Origin: an uncultured Lachnospiraceae bacterium | GTDB taxonomy: Bacteria > Bacillota > Clostridia > Lachnospirales > Lachnospiraceae | DNA length: 6,547 bases | Direction of reading: 5' to 3' | Assembly (NCBI GenBank): GCA_947177105.1 | Contig: CAMWTF010000146.1 | Coordinates: 1-6,547, forward strand | In this document: positions 1 through 5,859 of the stretch, one piece after another | How the letters are laid out: the number at the start of each line of letters is the position of its first letter | Position numbering within the stretch: position 1 is the stretch's first letter | Translations under genes and position numbers: made by a program | The notes under the pieces: generated by a model | What the model saw: only the letters and a program-made list of their open reading frames with translations | Database searches by the model: none | Told to the model about the DNA's origin: nothing

Positions 1-2
1 AC

Positions 3-317
3 TGGGGATTTCCTTCCAGAAAGGACAGCTTTGAGGCATACCTGAATAGTTCCTATGTACCCAATGGAAAATACACGCCCAAGGACTTCGGGGGCACAAC
101 ATCCTTCGGATATAAAAGAAATCCTACGGAAGAGGATTTTGCCATTATCCGGCGCCTGGTGGATACATCCCTGTACCAGACCTGGGGACATAACGGCAAT
201 ACCGTTCGTAATATTGTAGAGGAAGAAGCGGATATGTACTTTTCCGGAGATGCCACCATAGAGGAGACGGTGAAAAAGATCCAGAGCCGGGTGATCCTGT
301 ACCTGAACGAGTTTTAG
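3..317 (+). CDS. Extracellular solute-binding protein of a sugar-type ABC importer, C-terminal part
   Basis: This is an open frame entering from the left edge and ending at TAG 315-317, giving 104 visible residues with no start in the window. The visible part contains aromatic and glycine-rich stretches (for example SSYVPNGKYTPKDFGG) and ends in a helix of the form FSGDATIEETVKKIQSRVILYLNEF. That ending, a 'G-x-(S/T)-x-EE-x-hydrophobic-x-x-IQ-x-R-x-x-x-YL-x-E' pattern, is typical of the C-terminus of lipoprotein substrate-binding proteins of the MalE/UgpB-like group in Firmicutes. In that family the protein sits on the outside of the membrane and hands sugar or oligosaccharide ligands to a permease pair. 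The permeases, the N-terminal signal and the lipobox lie outside the window, so the ligand cannot be named. A strong terminator follows, so this is the last gene of its transcript. Family assignment rests on the C-terminal signature only. Confidence 0.65.
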   Translation, partial: WGFPSRKDSFEAYLNSSYVPNGKYTPKDFGGTTSFGYKRNPTEEDFAIIRRLVDTSLYQTWGHNGNTVRNIVEEEADMYFSGDATIEETVKKIQSRVILYLNEF

Positions 318-331
318 AATTAAGCGTATTT

Positions 332-377
332 CAGGCGGTTATCCCCTGTGGAATAACCGCCTGCAAATTGTATTTTT
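332..377 (+). terminator. Rho-independent terminator after the solute-binding protein gene
   Basis: A perfect 11-bp inverted repeat, CAGGCGGTTAT at 332-342 and ATAACCGCCTG at 353-363, encloses a 10-nt loop and is followed by a T-rich tract ending in TTTTT at 373-377. It starts 15 nt after the TAG at 315-317. On the opposite strand the hairpin is followed by a less T-rich stretch, so it is mainly a + strand terminator, although it could also slow transcripts coming from the convergent AHH gene. Confidence 0.88.
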
Positions 378-399
378 CACTCTGCCTTCCCTTATTCTG

Positions 400-816
400 C
401 TACTTACTGTATGACTGCTCTACCACCTGCGCATACGCTTCAAAATCGTCTATTTTTCCATAGAGTTTCATATCCATACAGGCTTCCATATTTTCCTCGC
501 AGAAAGTACGGATTATCGCCGCCACTGTCTTAATGCCATCAAGCGTGGTATTTCCTTGACAGACATCTCCTATTTTCCATTTTATAAACTGGCTGTAATT
601 GGGATGACTTCCCCTGTGAACAAATTCGCCTGCCCCGTGTGAGGGCAGCATCAGACAGTTCCATGTCTCATTATACTCCTCACCCAAGTCCGCCTCATTA
701 CAGTCAAAAATTTCCGTTAATACCTCCACCGGGATCACATGATGAGCCTGCTTGTCCCTGGCAGCCTCTTCCCCGTATTCATTTATATAATTTGTTCTCA
801 GATTTCTTCGGTCCAT
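400..816 (-). CDS. Stand-alone AHH-family nuclease (polymorphic-toxin-type nuclease domain)
   Basis: The 138-residue product carries the signature of the AHH group of the HNH/Endonuclease VII superfamily. It has QAHHVIP with A24-H25-H26, then W52-N53 in WNCLMLPS, then H67 and H71 in FVHRGSHPNYSQFI. In this family the histidines bind metal and cut nucleic acid, and the domain usually forms the C-terminal toxin tip of large secreted polymorphic toxins (RHS, CDI and related proteins). Here the N-terminus (MDRRNLRTNYINEYGEEAA) resembles the short lead-in found directly before AHH in those toxins, so the ORF is almost pure toxin module with no leader, signal peptide or repeat region. The C-terminal 55 residues are helical and acidic and not recognised. 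The ATG at 816 has a purine-rich AGAAGGGG about 8-9 nt upstream. No immunity-like ORF lies on either side. The gene looks more AT-rich than the kinase next to it. It could act intracellularly, or be a remnant or cassette of a larger toxin locus. The family call is good; activity is unknown. Confidence 0.78.
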   Translation of the reverse strand: MDRRNLRTNYINEYGEEAARDKQAHHVIPVEVLTEIFDCNEADLGEEYNETWNCLMLPSHGAGEFVHRGSHPNYSQFIKWKIGDVCQGNTTLDGIKTVAAIIRTFCEENMEACMDMKLYGKIDDFEAYAQVVEQSYSK

Positions 817-1002
817 AACTTTTACCCCTTCTTTCCTGATCAGAATTGTTTTGCATCAACTAGATTATGGGAACCGGCAATACCGCACGGCAAAGCGGAT
901 ATACAACCTGCTGCCCTGAGGATACAAAACAGGGCGCATCAAATCCATTGTTCTCCATAAATGACTGCTTATAAGGGATAAAAGACTTGTATATAATCAG
1001 AA
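817..1002. other. Gap between AHH nuclease and histidine kinase
   Basis: This 186-nt stretch has no convincing gene. On the - strand it follows the kinase stop and leads into the AHH gene. It has a small hairpin with 6-bp arms GCCCTG (913-918) and CAGGGC (930-935) and an 11-nt loop, without a T-tract on the - strand side, so it is not a clear terminator. A 32-codon frame on the - strand (860-958) has no ribosome binding site and no recognisable family. Whether the AHH gene is read from its own promoter or by read-through from the kinase cannot be settled from the sequence. Confidence 0.5.
864..893 (-). promoter_or_regulatory. Possible promoter of the AHH nuclease gene
   Basis: On the - strand there is TTGCCG (888-893) followed by an 18-nt spacer and CATAAT (864-869), with the gene start about 48 nt downstream of the -10 box. 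The -10 is a five-of-six match and the -35 a four-of-six match. It is the best candidate seen in the gap, but a chance match is quite possible. Confidence 0.3.
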
Positions 1003-2400
1003 TTACGCTGCTGTCGGCAGTATCACCTCAAACACATTTTTCCCCTCTCTGCGGCAATAGCTGATACTCCCTCCATGCTTTTCCACAATAATTCTGGAGA
1101 TCGCCAGTCCCAGCCCGGCGCCGCCGTCGGTTTTCCTGGAAAAATCTCCCCGGGAAAAAGCATGAAACATCTGTCCGGCAAAGGCCCTGTCAACCTACTC
1201 GCCGTCATCTGAGACAGCCAGGTGCGCTTTCCCACTTTCACCGGACAATGACACCTCGATAGCTTTTCCCGTCTTGTTGTACCTCAGTGCGTTAGAAAGC
1301 AGATTGGATATGACTCTCGAAAAAAGATCCATATCCGCCGAAACCAGGATCCCCGTGTCGGGAATGTCTATCACAAAGTCATATCCCGCCTCCGCGATCT
1401 CGTCATAGTATTCCACGCAGAGCTGACGCAAAAGCTCACACAGATTCACGGTCTCCAGGTGCAGCCCATAGTCTGGATTGTCCATTTTCAGCATCGTAAA
1501 CATGTCGCCGGACAGCTTTTCCACTCTGTCCGCCTTGCGGTCAATGGTGCGATAGACACTCTCTATCCTCTCCTTTGGCACAAGTCCTGCCTCCAGAGCA
1601 TTCGCATAGCTTTTTATGGTCGCAATGGGCGTCCTGATATCATGAGACAATTCCAGCAGCATCTGATTTTTCTTCCGGATCAGAAGCTCCCTCTGGGCTT
1701 TCTCGTCCTCCAGCTGCTGCGCCATCAGATTGAAGGTTTCAACGATTTTTTCAAACTCGGCCTCGGTCTTGATGTCTATCCTGGCCCCGCTGTTGCCGGA
1801 TTTCAGATCCTCCATTCCCGCCATGATTCTGTCCAGGGGATTTTTGATTTTCCGCTTCAGGTAAAGGCTGATCAGCAAAATCTCCAGAAAGACACTGGGG
1901 AAAAACAGGATAAAAATGTCAGGAAGGCCATAGTCCTCCACATAATTCAAATTCACCGTCGCATTGACCTGCATAACTGTCCTGTCGTAAAAGCAGAGGA
2001 ATTTTTTCTGGCTGTTTTCCGGCTGTATGAAAAAGCCAATATACACCGTATCTCCATAGGGGGCTGTAAGCTCTAGCAGATCCCGGGCGGAATACGTTTC
2101 CCTGTGGTTCTTTTTCTCCCCATATACCCGGATCACATGATAAAATCCGTCCTGGTCCTGCCCCTTTTGACCGCCTTCTTCCAGCTCCTCCACCCAGCCC
2201 CCCATCTTCTGCAGGATTTCAATGCCTGACACGTTCCCGCTCTCGTCAACGATCTGATAGGGATAGAGATTGGCGGGATTGCCCTCCCCGATGAGCACAG
2301 CCTCCAGCAGAAGATAGGCGGCAAAGGTAAAGAACAAAACCACGACATACAGAATAAAGCTGCCGATCAGCTTGGTAAAAATACTTTTTTTCAGTCTCAA
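1003..2400 (-). pseudogene. Sensor histidine kinase interrupted by one in-frame TAG codon
   Basis: Read straight through, the frame from the TTG at 2400 to the TAA at 1003-1005 gives 465 codons, a normal kinase length, with a single TAG at 1195-1197 (codon 402). Domains in order: TM helix about 9-31; an extracytoplasmic sensor region about 32-158; TM helix about 159-181; HAMP about 182-235; HisKA with LSHDIRTP and phospho-acceptor H253; N-box SRVISNLLSNALRYN with N366 and N370; D-box DDG 398-400; then the TAG; then the G-box GGAGLGLAISR at about 426-436 and IIVEKHGGSISY. The stop therefore removes the ATP lid and G-box but leaves the dimerisation and phospho-acceptor parts. The TTG start has AGAAGGAG about 8 nt upstream, keeps the first TM helix, and lies 4 nt after the regulator stop; the next in-frame ATG is codon 66, beyond TM1. 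The protein would pair with the adjacent OmpR-type regulator. No second lesion is visible, so the change is recent, a sequencing error, or a suppressed stop. If terminated, the 401-residue product should lack autokinase activity but might keep some phosphatase function. Confidence 0.85.
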
Positions 2401-2404
2401 GGCT

Positions 2405-3100
2405 TCACTCCTTCTCCAGCTTATAACCCAGTCCCTTTATGGTTTTCAGTATCTTCGGCAATCTGGGATTATCCTCGATTTTGGAGCGGAGATTGCTGAT
2501 GTGTACCATAACCGTGTTGTCATCGGCAATATATCCACTGTCCCAGGCATAGTCAAAAATCTGCTGCTTGGTGAAAATCCGGCCCCTGTTTCGCATAAAC
2601 AGTTCCAGTATCATAAACTCCGTCCTGGTGAGTTCGATAGGACTGCCTCCCTTTGTGACCACACCCTCGGAGCGGTTCAGAACAAGGTCAAAACACCGAA
2701 GCTCCTCCTTTGGGCCAGAGCCATCCTCCTGATAGTCATAGCAGCGGCGAAGCTGCGCCTTGATTCTCGCTACCACCACCATGGGGTTGTAGGGCTTGGT
2801 GATATAGTCGTCGGCTCCCAGGCCCAGCCCCAGGATCTTATCGTAATCCTCTCCTCTGGCGGTAAACATAATGGCGGGTACATGGCTCTTTTCCCGAATC
2901 CGCTTCAGCACGGCAAAGCCGTCCAGTCCCGGCATCATGATATCCAGCAGGACCAGATGAGGCTTCTCGCTCCTAAACAGCTCCAAGGCTGTAATGCCAT
3001 TATCCGCCTTGATCAGCCTGATATTTTCCCTCTCGGTGTAAAGTTCCAGAGCGTCTAAAAGCTCTGTCTCATCATCCGCCGCAAGCACCTTGTACTCCAT
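2405..3100 (-). CDS. OmpR/PhoB-family response regulator
   Basis: The 231-residue product has an N-terminal receiver domain with the acidic pair D9-D10, phospho-acceptor D53 in VLLDIMMPGLDG, T80 in MFTAR and K102 in YITKPY, followed by a winged-helix DNA-binding domain from about 130 to the end (IELTRTEFMILELF, then the recognition region around TVMVHISNLRSKIED, and the wing TIKGLGYKL). All receiver residues needed for phosphorylation are present, so unlike its partner kinase it looks intact. The start is placed at the ATG at 3100 because CGGAGGG lies 8 nt upstream; an earlier in-frame ATG at 3130 overlaps the preceding gene, lacks a good site and would add ten residues outside the receiver fold. 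It follows the metalloprotease gene by 16 nt and precedes the kinase by 4 nt. It is the obvious candidate to bind the CTTAAG repeats at 5631-5670 and control its own cluster (inference). Confidence 0.95.
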   Translation of the reverse strand: MEYKVLAADDETELLDALELYTERENIRLIKADNGITALELFRSEKPHLVLLDIMMPGLDGFAVLKRIREKSHVPAIMFTARGEDYDKILGLGLGADDYITKPYNPMVVVARIKAQLRRCYDYQEDGSGPKEELRCFDLVLNRSEGVVTKGGSPIELTRTEFMILELFMRNRGRIFTKQQIFDYAWDSGYIADDNTVMVHISNLRSKIEDNPRLPKILKTIKGLGYKLEKE

Positions 3101-3116
3101 ATCTATACCCTCCGAT

Positions 3117-4022
3117 TTAGAGTTTTGCATAGATCAGATCAATTACCGATATTGAGAAGTCAAATCCGTCTTTCCAATCGGGACTGAGTCTGTCCAGAAT
3201 CATGCACTGGGCCATACCCGTCTTATAATACTTTGCAGAGCCGCCGGCATAGTCACTGATAGCGTCCAGGTAAGTACTGCCAAACTGCTCAGGAACCAGC
3301 ATTTTGTAAACACATGCCTCTATATAGCGGGCCGTTCCCTCCACCCTGGTGTAGTAATCCTCCAGGGCGATTACCTCCGAAGAAAGCAGCAGCCTTCTCT
3401 CCTCGTCAAGTTCCTTATATTTTACGATGCATTCCTTTATCTTGTCAACATCCTCCGCTTTCACCGCATCCTCCAGCAGCTGGGCCTGCTGCCGGAACAG
3501 AGATACCGCCTGGGGATTGGCGTCCGCCTCTCCGGCAATGATACCCTCATCTGCCTCGGCGGGACAGATGGCGCTGATGTTTTCTGGGAAGTGGGTGCTC
3601 TGGTAGCAGTGAAATGCCTCATGCCAGAGCGTTGCGATATGTTCCTCCGCGCCATACTCCATTGCGCCCATGCTCATCAGGTTCAGCAGCGAAGACATCT
3701 TTTGTACGGTGGGTGTAAGCACCTCATAGTGATCGCCTACAGGGTAGGCGGTGGCGGCGATGAAATTGATGACCGCCTTGCGCTTCTCTATGCTGTACCC
3801 GTCCCCCTCCCACACAAGCACATAGTCCTGCTCGCCGTCGTAAAACGCCACCGGGTAGTCCGTGAGGGCAAATCCCGCAAAACCTATATTGCCGCCCTGT
3901 TCCTCCAGGGCCACTGCCCTTTGGTAGATGGCAAGATCCTCCTTAGAGAGTCCATAGGTCCCCGTGACAATAACTCCTATGACAAGAGCTATGCCTGTAA
4001 AAACCACAATTGCTTTTCTCAT
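3117..4022 (-). CDS. Membrane-anchored HExxH zinc metalloprotease-like protein
   Basis: The 301-residue product starts with one hydrophobic helix (about 4-23) after a short basic N-terminus, which is either an uncleaved anchor or a signal peptide; no lipobox cysteine is seen, so the body should be outside the membrane. The central motif LWHEAFHCYQ contains HExxH with H134, E135 and H138. A second motif, RVEGTARYIEA, supplies E228 as a likely third zinc ligand with E235 nearby, a gluzincin-like arrangement. The C-terminal YYKTGMAQCMILDRLSPDWK resembles the 'G-x-LLD-x-x-P-x-W' ending of uncharacterised zinc peptidase-like families. A charged helical insert (about 170-212) separates the two motifs. 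I do not recognise a named family or substrate. The ATG at 4022 has AAGGAG about 10 nt upstream. It sits between an ABC-2 exporter and its two-component system, so it may process or degrade the exported or sensed compound (inference). Confidence is high for the gene and for the zinc motif, moderate for proteolysis. Confidence 0.8.
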   Translation of the reverse strand: MRKAIVVFTGIALVIGVIVTGTYGLSKEDLAIYQRAVALEEQGGNIGFAGFALTDYPVAFYDGEQDYVLVWEGDGYSIEKRKAVINFIAATAYPVGDHYEVLTPTVQKMSSLLNLMSMGAMEYGAEEHIATLWHEAFHCYQSTHFPENISAICPAEADEGIIAGEADANPQAVSLFRQQAQLLEDAVKAEDVDKIKECIVKYKELDEERRLLLSSEVIALEDYYTRVEGTARYIEACVYKMLVPEQFGSTYLDAISDYAGGSAKYYKTGMAQCMILDRLSPDWKDGFDFSISVIDLIYAKL

Positions 4023-4116
4023 ATTTTCTTATCTCCTTAATTTTAGTTCCGCATGTCCCCTCCCGGCACACATGGCCGGTGATCCTCATCCGGCCGCTTG
4101 GACGTCCGGCCGTGGA
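4023..4116 (-). other. Intercistronic gap with repeated GGCCGG arms between permease and protease genes
   Basis: This 94-nt gap is the only long one inside the cluster. It holds GGCCGG (4074-4079) and CCGGCC (4090-4095), which can pair around a 10-nt loop, plus a further CCGGCC at 4106-4111. On the - strand the hairpin is followed by GC-rich sequence and not a T-tract, so a terminator is unlikely; a structure that affects RNA processing or partial read-through is possible. The lower-coordinate end carries the ribosome binding site of the protease gene. No gene is seen in it. Confidence 0.4.
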
Positions 4117-4884
4117 TCAGCGCGCCATCCGGTCAGATGTTGTTTTGTAAATAAATAGCAGTACTGTATACACATAGATCGCCAGCAGGCCCGTCAGAAG
4201 CACATGGGCGTCCACCCTCCCGCCATAGAGGATCTTTCCCGCCTGGGCCTGTACTTCGTGAAGATTCGGTATCAGTTTCAGCGCATATCTGATCAAATCT
4301 CCCCCGAAGCCGCCCACCATGTCCTTCAGCAGACCCAGCAGGCTGTGGAAAATCCCTGCAAAGGCAGCTCCGGCGGCAATGGCCCCTGCCGCGAATTTAG
4401 GGACAATGACGCTGAGCAGGCTCGTCAGCAGGCTCACGGCTGCAGCATTGATTCCCAAGATCAGATAGGCGGGGAACAGCCGCCACAGTTGATCCGCCTG
4501 AAGGTGCATCAGCATAAAAACCAGCATGGCTGCAAAGAGAATCGCCTCCGATACCAGCCCTGAGAGCACATTGGCAAGGGCCAGTTCGCCGTGATAGCGC
4601 CACTGAGGTACTTTCCGAATCCATACCAGATGGCTTGTATGCCGCTGGTACTCGTTTGGAATCGTACACAGGCTCATGACCACAGCCAGCATACAGTTGA
4701 TGGCATTTACAACAGTCAGCATAATAGGACCCAGAATCCTGTAATCTGTGACGGCCACGCCGTTTATGGACAAGGACCCCGTTCCCGTCCCAAAGAGCAA
4801 GAGAATCAGGACGCCGATTGCCGAGACGATATATAAATCCTTGCGGCGGATTTTTTCTTTAAAAGCTGTTGCCATGATTGTCAT
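4117..4884 (-). CDS. ABC-2-type transporter permease
   Basis: The 255-residue product has six hydrophobic segments at about 17-36, 51-72, 101-126, 137-161, 164-186 and 228-247, the usual plan for an ABC-2 exporter subunit. After TM2 comes the cytoplasmic stretch NEYQRHTSHLVWIRKVPQWRYHGELALANVL, which matches the 'E-x-x-x-x-T-x-x-L-x-x-x-P-x-x-R-x-x-x-x-x-x-K/A' coupling region of that family (there, the part that contacts the ATPase). The start overlaps the ATPase stop as ATGA (4881-4884), with GGAGG about 9 nt upstream, so the two are translationally coupled and form one transporter. Only one permease is encoded, so the working pump is probably a homodimer with two ATPase copies. The substrate is not readable from the sequence; drugs, lipids or antimicrobial peptides are common for this group. 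Confidence 0.9.
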   Translation of the reverse strand: MTIMATAFKEKIRRKDLYIVSAIGVLILLLFGTGTGSLSINGVAVTDYRILGPIMLTVVNAINCMLAVVMSLCTIPNEYQRHTSHLVWIRKVPQWRYHGELALANVLSGLVSEAILFAAMLVFMLMHLQADQLWRLFPAYLILGINAAAVSLLTSLLSVIVPKFAAGAIAAGAAFAGIFHSLLGLLKDMVGGFGGDLIRYALKLIPNLHEVQAQAGKILYGGRVDAHVLLTGLLAIYVYTVLLFIYKTTSDRMAR

Positions 4885-5561
4885 ACGTTTGTACCTCCCA
4901 CTAATTCCAGAAAAATCTCCTCAAGACTTTTGGCGTTGGTATCGGCCTTGTTCCAGGCTCCCATCCGCACACCCTTTTTAATGATAATCCCCCTGTCGCA
5001 AATCCGCTCGATATCGCTTAAAATATGGGAATTGATGAGAATTGTCCTGCCCCCGTTTTTCAGCCTTCCGATAAGCTGCATCATTTCCAGCCTTCCCAGA
5101 GCGTCCAGCCCCGCAGTGGGTTCATCGAGGATCAGCAGATCCGGATCACCCAACAGCGCCTGCGCAAGAGCAAGCCTCTGCAGCATACCCTTGGAGTAGT
5201 TTTTCACTCTCGTCCTGCTGTTTTCAAGGCCCACCGTGTCAAGCAGCTTTGCTATTTCCGCCCTGCGCCCGGATTTGGGAATCCTCTGGATGCCCGCATA
5301 ATAGTCAAGCGCCTCATAGCCTGTGAGAAATGGGGGAAAATACGGCGTCTCGGGCGAATATCCGATTCTGACCCCCTCCGCGACCTTTATCTGGCCGCTG
5401 TCAACCGCCGTAAGTCCCAGGATCATTTTGATAGTGGTGGTTTTCCCCGCGCCGTTGCTCCCCAGGAAGGCGAATATTTCCCCCCTTTCAACACTAAAGC
5501 TCAAGTTGTTTACCACACATTTCTTTTTGTACGATTTTGTGAGATTTGTACATTCCAGCAT
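4881..5561 (-). CDS. ABC transporter ATP-binding protein (ABC-2 exporter type)
   Basis: The 226-residue product has all ATPase motifs: Walker A GSNGAGKTT (34-42), the Q-loop region GYSPETPYF with E71 in place of the usual glutamine (common in this exporter group), signature YSKGM (122-126), Walker B LLILDEPTAGLD (142-153) and the switch H179 in INSHILSD. It would power the permease encoded by the overlapping next gene. The ATG at 5561 is chosen because CAGGAGGAG lies 6 nt upstream and the protein then opens with the standard MLECTNLTKSY strand. A longer frame from a TTG at 5630 would start inside the likely promoter and add 23 residues with no family match. The C-terminus is short (about 30 residues after the last ATPase motif), as is normal for exporters of this kind. 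It is the first gene of the cluster. Confidence 0.93.
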   Translation of the reverse strand: MLECTNLTKSYKKKCVVNNLSFSVERGEIFAFLGSNGAGKTTTIKMILGLTAVDSGQIKVAEGVRIGYSPETPYFPPFLTGYEALDYYAGIQRIPKSGRRAEIAKLLDTVGLENSRTRVKNYSKGMLQRLALAQALLGDPDLLILDEPTAGLDALGRLEMMQLIGRLKNGGRTILINSHILSDIERICDRGIIIKKGVRMGAWNKADTNAKSLEEIFLELVGGTNV

Positions 5562-5615
5562 ATCTGACTCCTCCTGCCAATAGATTTTACCTTTGTCTCC
5601 TCCTGTAACGCTTAC

Positions 5616-5644
5616 ATCATACAACACCAAGCTAAAATACAGTT
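5616..5644 (-). promoter_or_regulatory. Likely promoter of the ABC/protease/two-component cluster
   Basis: On the - strand TATGAT at 5616-5621 is a five-of-six -10 box, placing the RNA start near 5609 and leaving a leader of about 48 nt before the ATPase ATG. At 17-nt spacing the -35 position reads AACTGT (5639-5644), which is far from TTGACA. A missing -35 overlapped by an activator box is what is seen at PhoB-type activated promoters. The leader contains two AGGAGGAG stretches; only the one nearer the gene is at a usable distance from a start codon. Confidence 0.5.
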
Positions 5645-5670
5645 AAGAGCAACCTTAAGATAGGCTTAAG
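5631..5670 (-). promoter_or_regulatory. Direct-repeat operator, probable response-regulator binding site
   Basis: On the - strand four related hexamers lie in a row: CTTAAG (5665-5670), CTTAAG (5654-5659), CTTAAC (5642-5647) and the weaker TTTAGC (5631-5636). Their starts are 11, 12 and 11 nt apart. Known OmpR/PhoB-family regulators bind head-to-tail repeats with about 11 nt period next to or over the -35 box, and this array covers that position for the cluster encoding such a regulator. The repeats and spacing are seen directly; which protein binds is inferred. The first three copies are convincing, the fourth is marginal. Confidence 0.55.
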
Positions 5671-5711
5671 TTTGGACGTAAAACTTCCAAATACTGATTG
5701 GTGCAATATCG

Positions 5712-5756
5712 CATGCAAAGCTGGAGTTTGGTCAAGCCAAACTCCAGCTTTGCATG
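5712..5756. repeat. Perfect palindromic hairpin with 20-bp arms
   Basis: The left arm at 5712-5731 (CATGCAAAGC...) and right arm at 5737-5756 (...GCTTTGCATG) are exact reverse complements around the 5-nt loop TCAAG. Neither strand has a T-tract after it, so it is not an ordinary terminator. No target-site duplication is evident at its edges. It sits between the two divergent promoters, 11 nt before the -35 box of the + strand promoter. It may be an extragenic palindromic repeat, a small mobile palindrome or an insulator between the two transcripts. Confidence 0.85.
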
Positions 5757-5767
5757 TAGAGGAAAGA

Positions 5768-5797
5768 TTGAAAATACTTGATGTATTGTGGTATAAT
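5768..5797 (+). promoter_or_regulatory. Strong sigma-A-type promoter for the AAA-ATPase-like gene
   Basis: TTGAAA at 5768-5773 and a perfect TATAAT at 5792-5797 are separated by 18 nt, with TGTGG just before the -10. The RNA would start near 5804, inside the first hairpin of the 40-bp repeat, giving a leader of about 110 nt before the ATG at 5915. Confidence 0.75.
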
Positions 5798-5829
5798 GAG
5801 CAAAACGCCCTGCGTTTAGCTCTCTTGAA
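5790..5829 (+). repeat. First copy of a 40-bp direct repeat with -10 box and hairpin
   Basis: This segment recurs at 5860-5899 with one mismatch (C at 5824, T at 5894). It contains TATAAT and, directly after it, an imperfect inverted repeat GAGCAAAACGC (5798-5808), loop CCT, GCGTTTAGCTC (5812-5822), pairing at 10 of 11 positions. In this copy the sequence after the stem is TCTTG, not a T-run. Confidence 0.9.
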
Positions 5830-5835
5830 TTGTAT

Positions 5836-5851
5836 GTGCGCTGAAGCGCAC
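5836..5851 (+). repeat. Small perfect hairpin between the two repeat copies
   Basis: GTGCGC (5836-5841) and GCGCAC (5846-5851) pair perfectly around TGAA. It lies in the leader of the transcript from the upstream promoter and covers the -35 area of the second TATAAT copy. It may be a leader stem-loop or an operator; function unknown. Confidence 0.6.
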
Positions 5852-5859
5852 GAAATCAC

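Noticed and set aside
860..958. A 32-codon - strand frame between kinase and AHH gene, considered as an immunity protein or leader
   Set aside because: No ribosome binding site, no recognisable family, and far too short for a usual immunity protein.
1195..1197. TAG recoding (pyrrolysine or genetic-code change) as the explanation for the kinase stop
   Set aside because: Two neighbouring genes end at TAG with no domain beyond, so general reassignment is not supported; site-specific readthrough remains only a weak option.
1023..1241. A 72-codon - strand frame overlapping the kinase 3' end
   Set aside because: It is an out-of-frame shadow. The true kinase C-terminus (GGAGLGLAISR) lies in the same frame as the upstream kinase, beyond the TAG at 1195-1197.
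3101..3130. Longer response-regulator start at ATG 3130 overlapping the protease gene
   Set aside because: The ATG at 3100 is preceded by CGGAGGG at 8 nt and begins exactly at the receiver fold; the ten extra residues add nothing.
5562..5630. N-terminal extension of the ABC ATPase from a TTG at 5630
   Set aside because: It would start within the -10 region, lacks a ribosome binding site and adds residues without family similarity; the ATG at 5561 has an ideal site.
5712..5756. The large palindrome as an intrinsic terminator
   Set aside because: No T-tract follows on either strand and no gene ends beside it.
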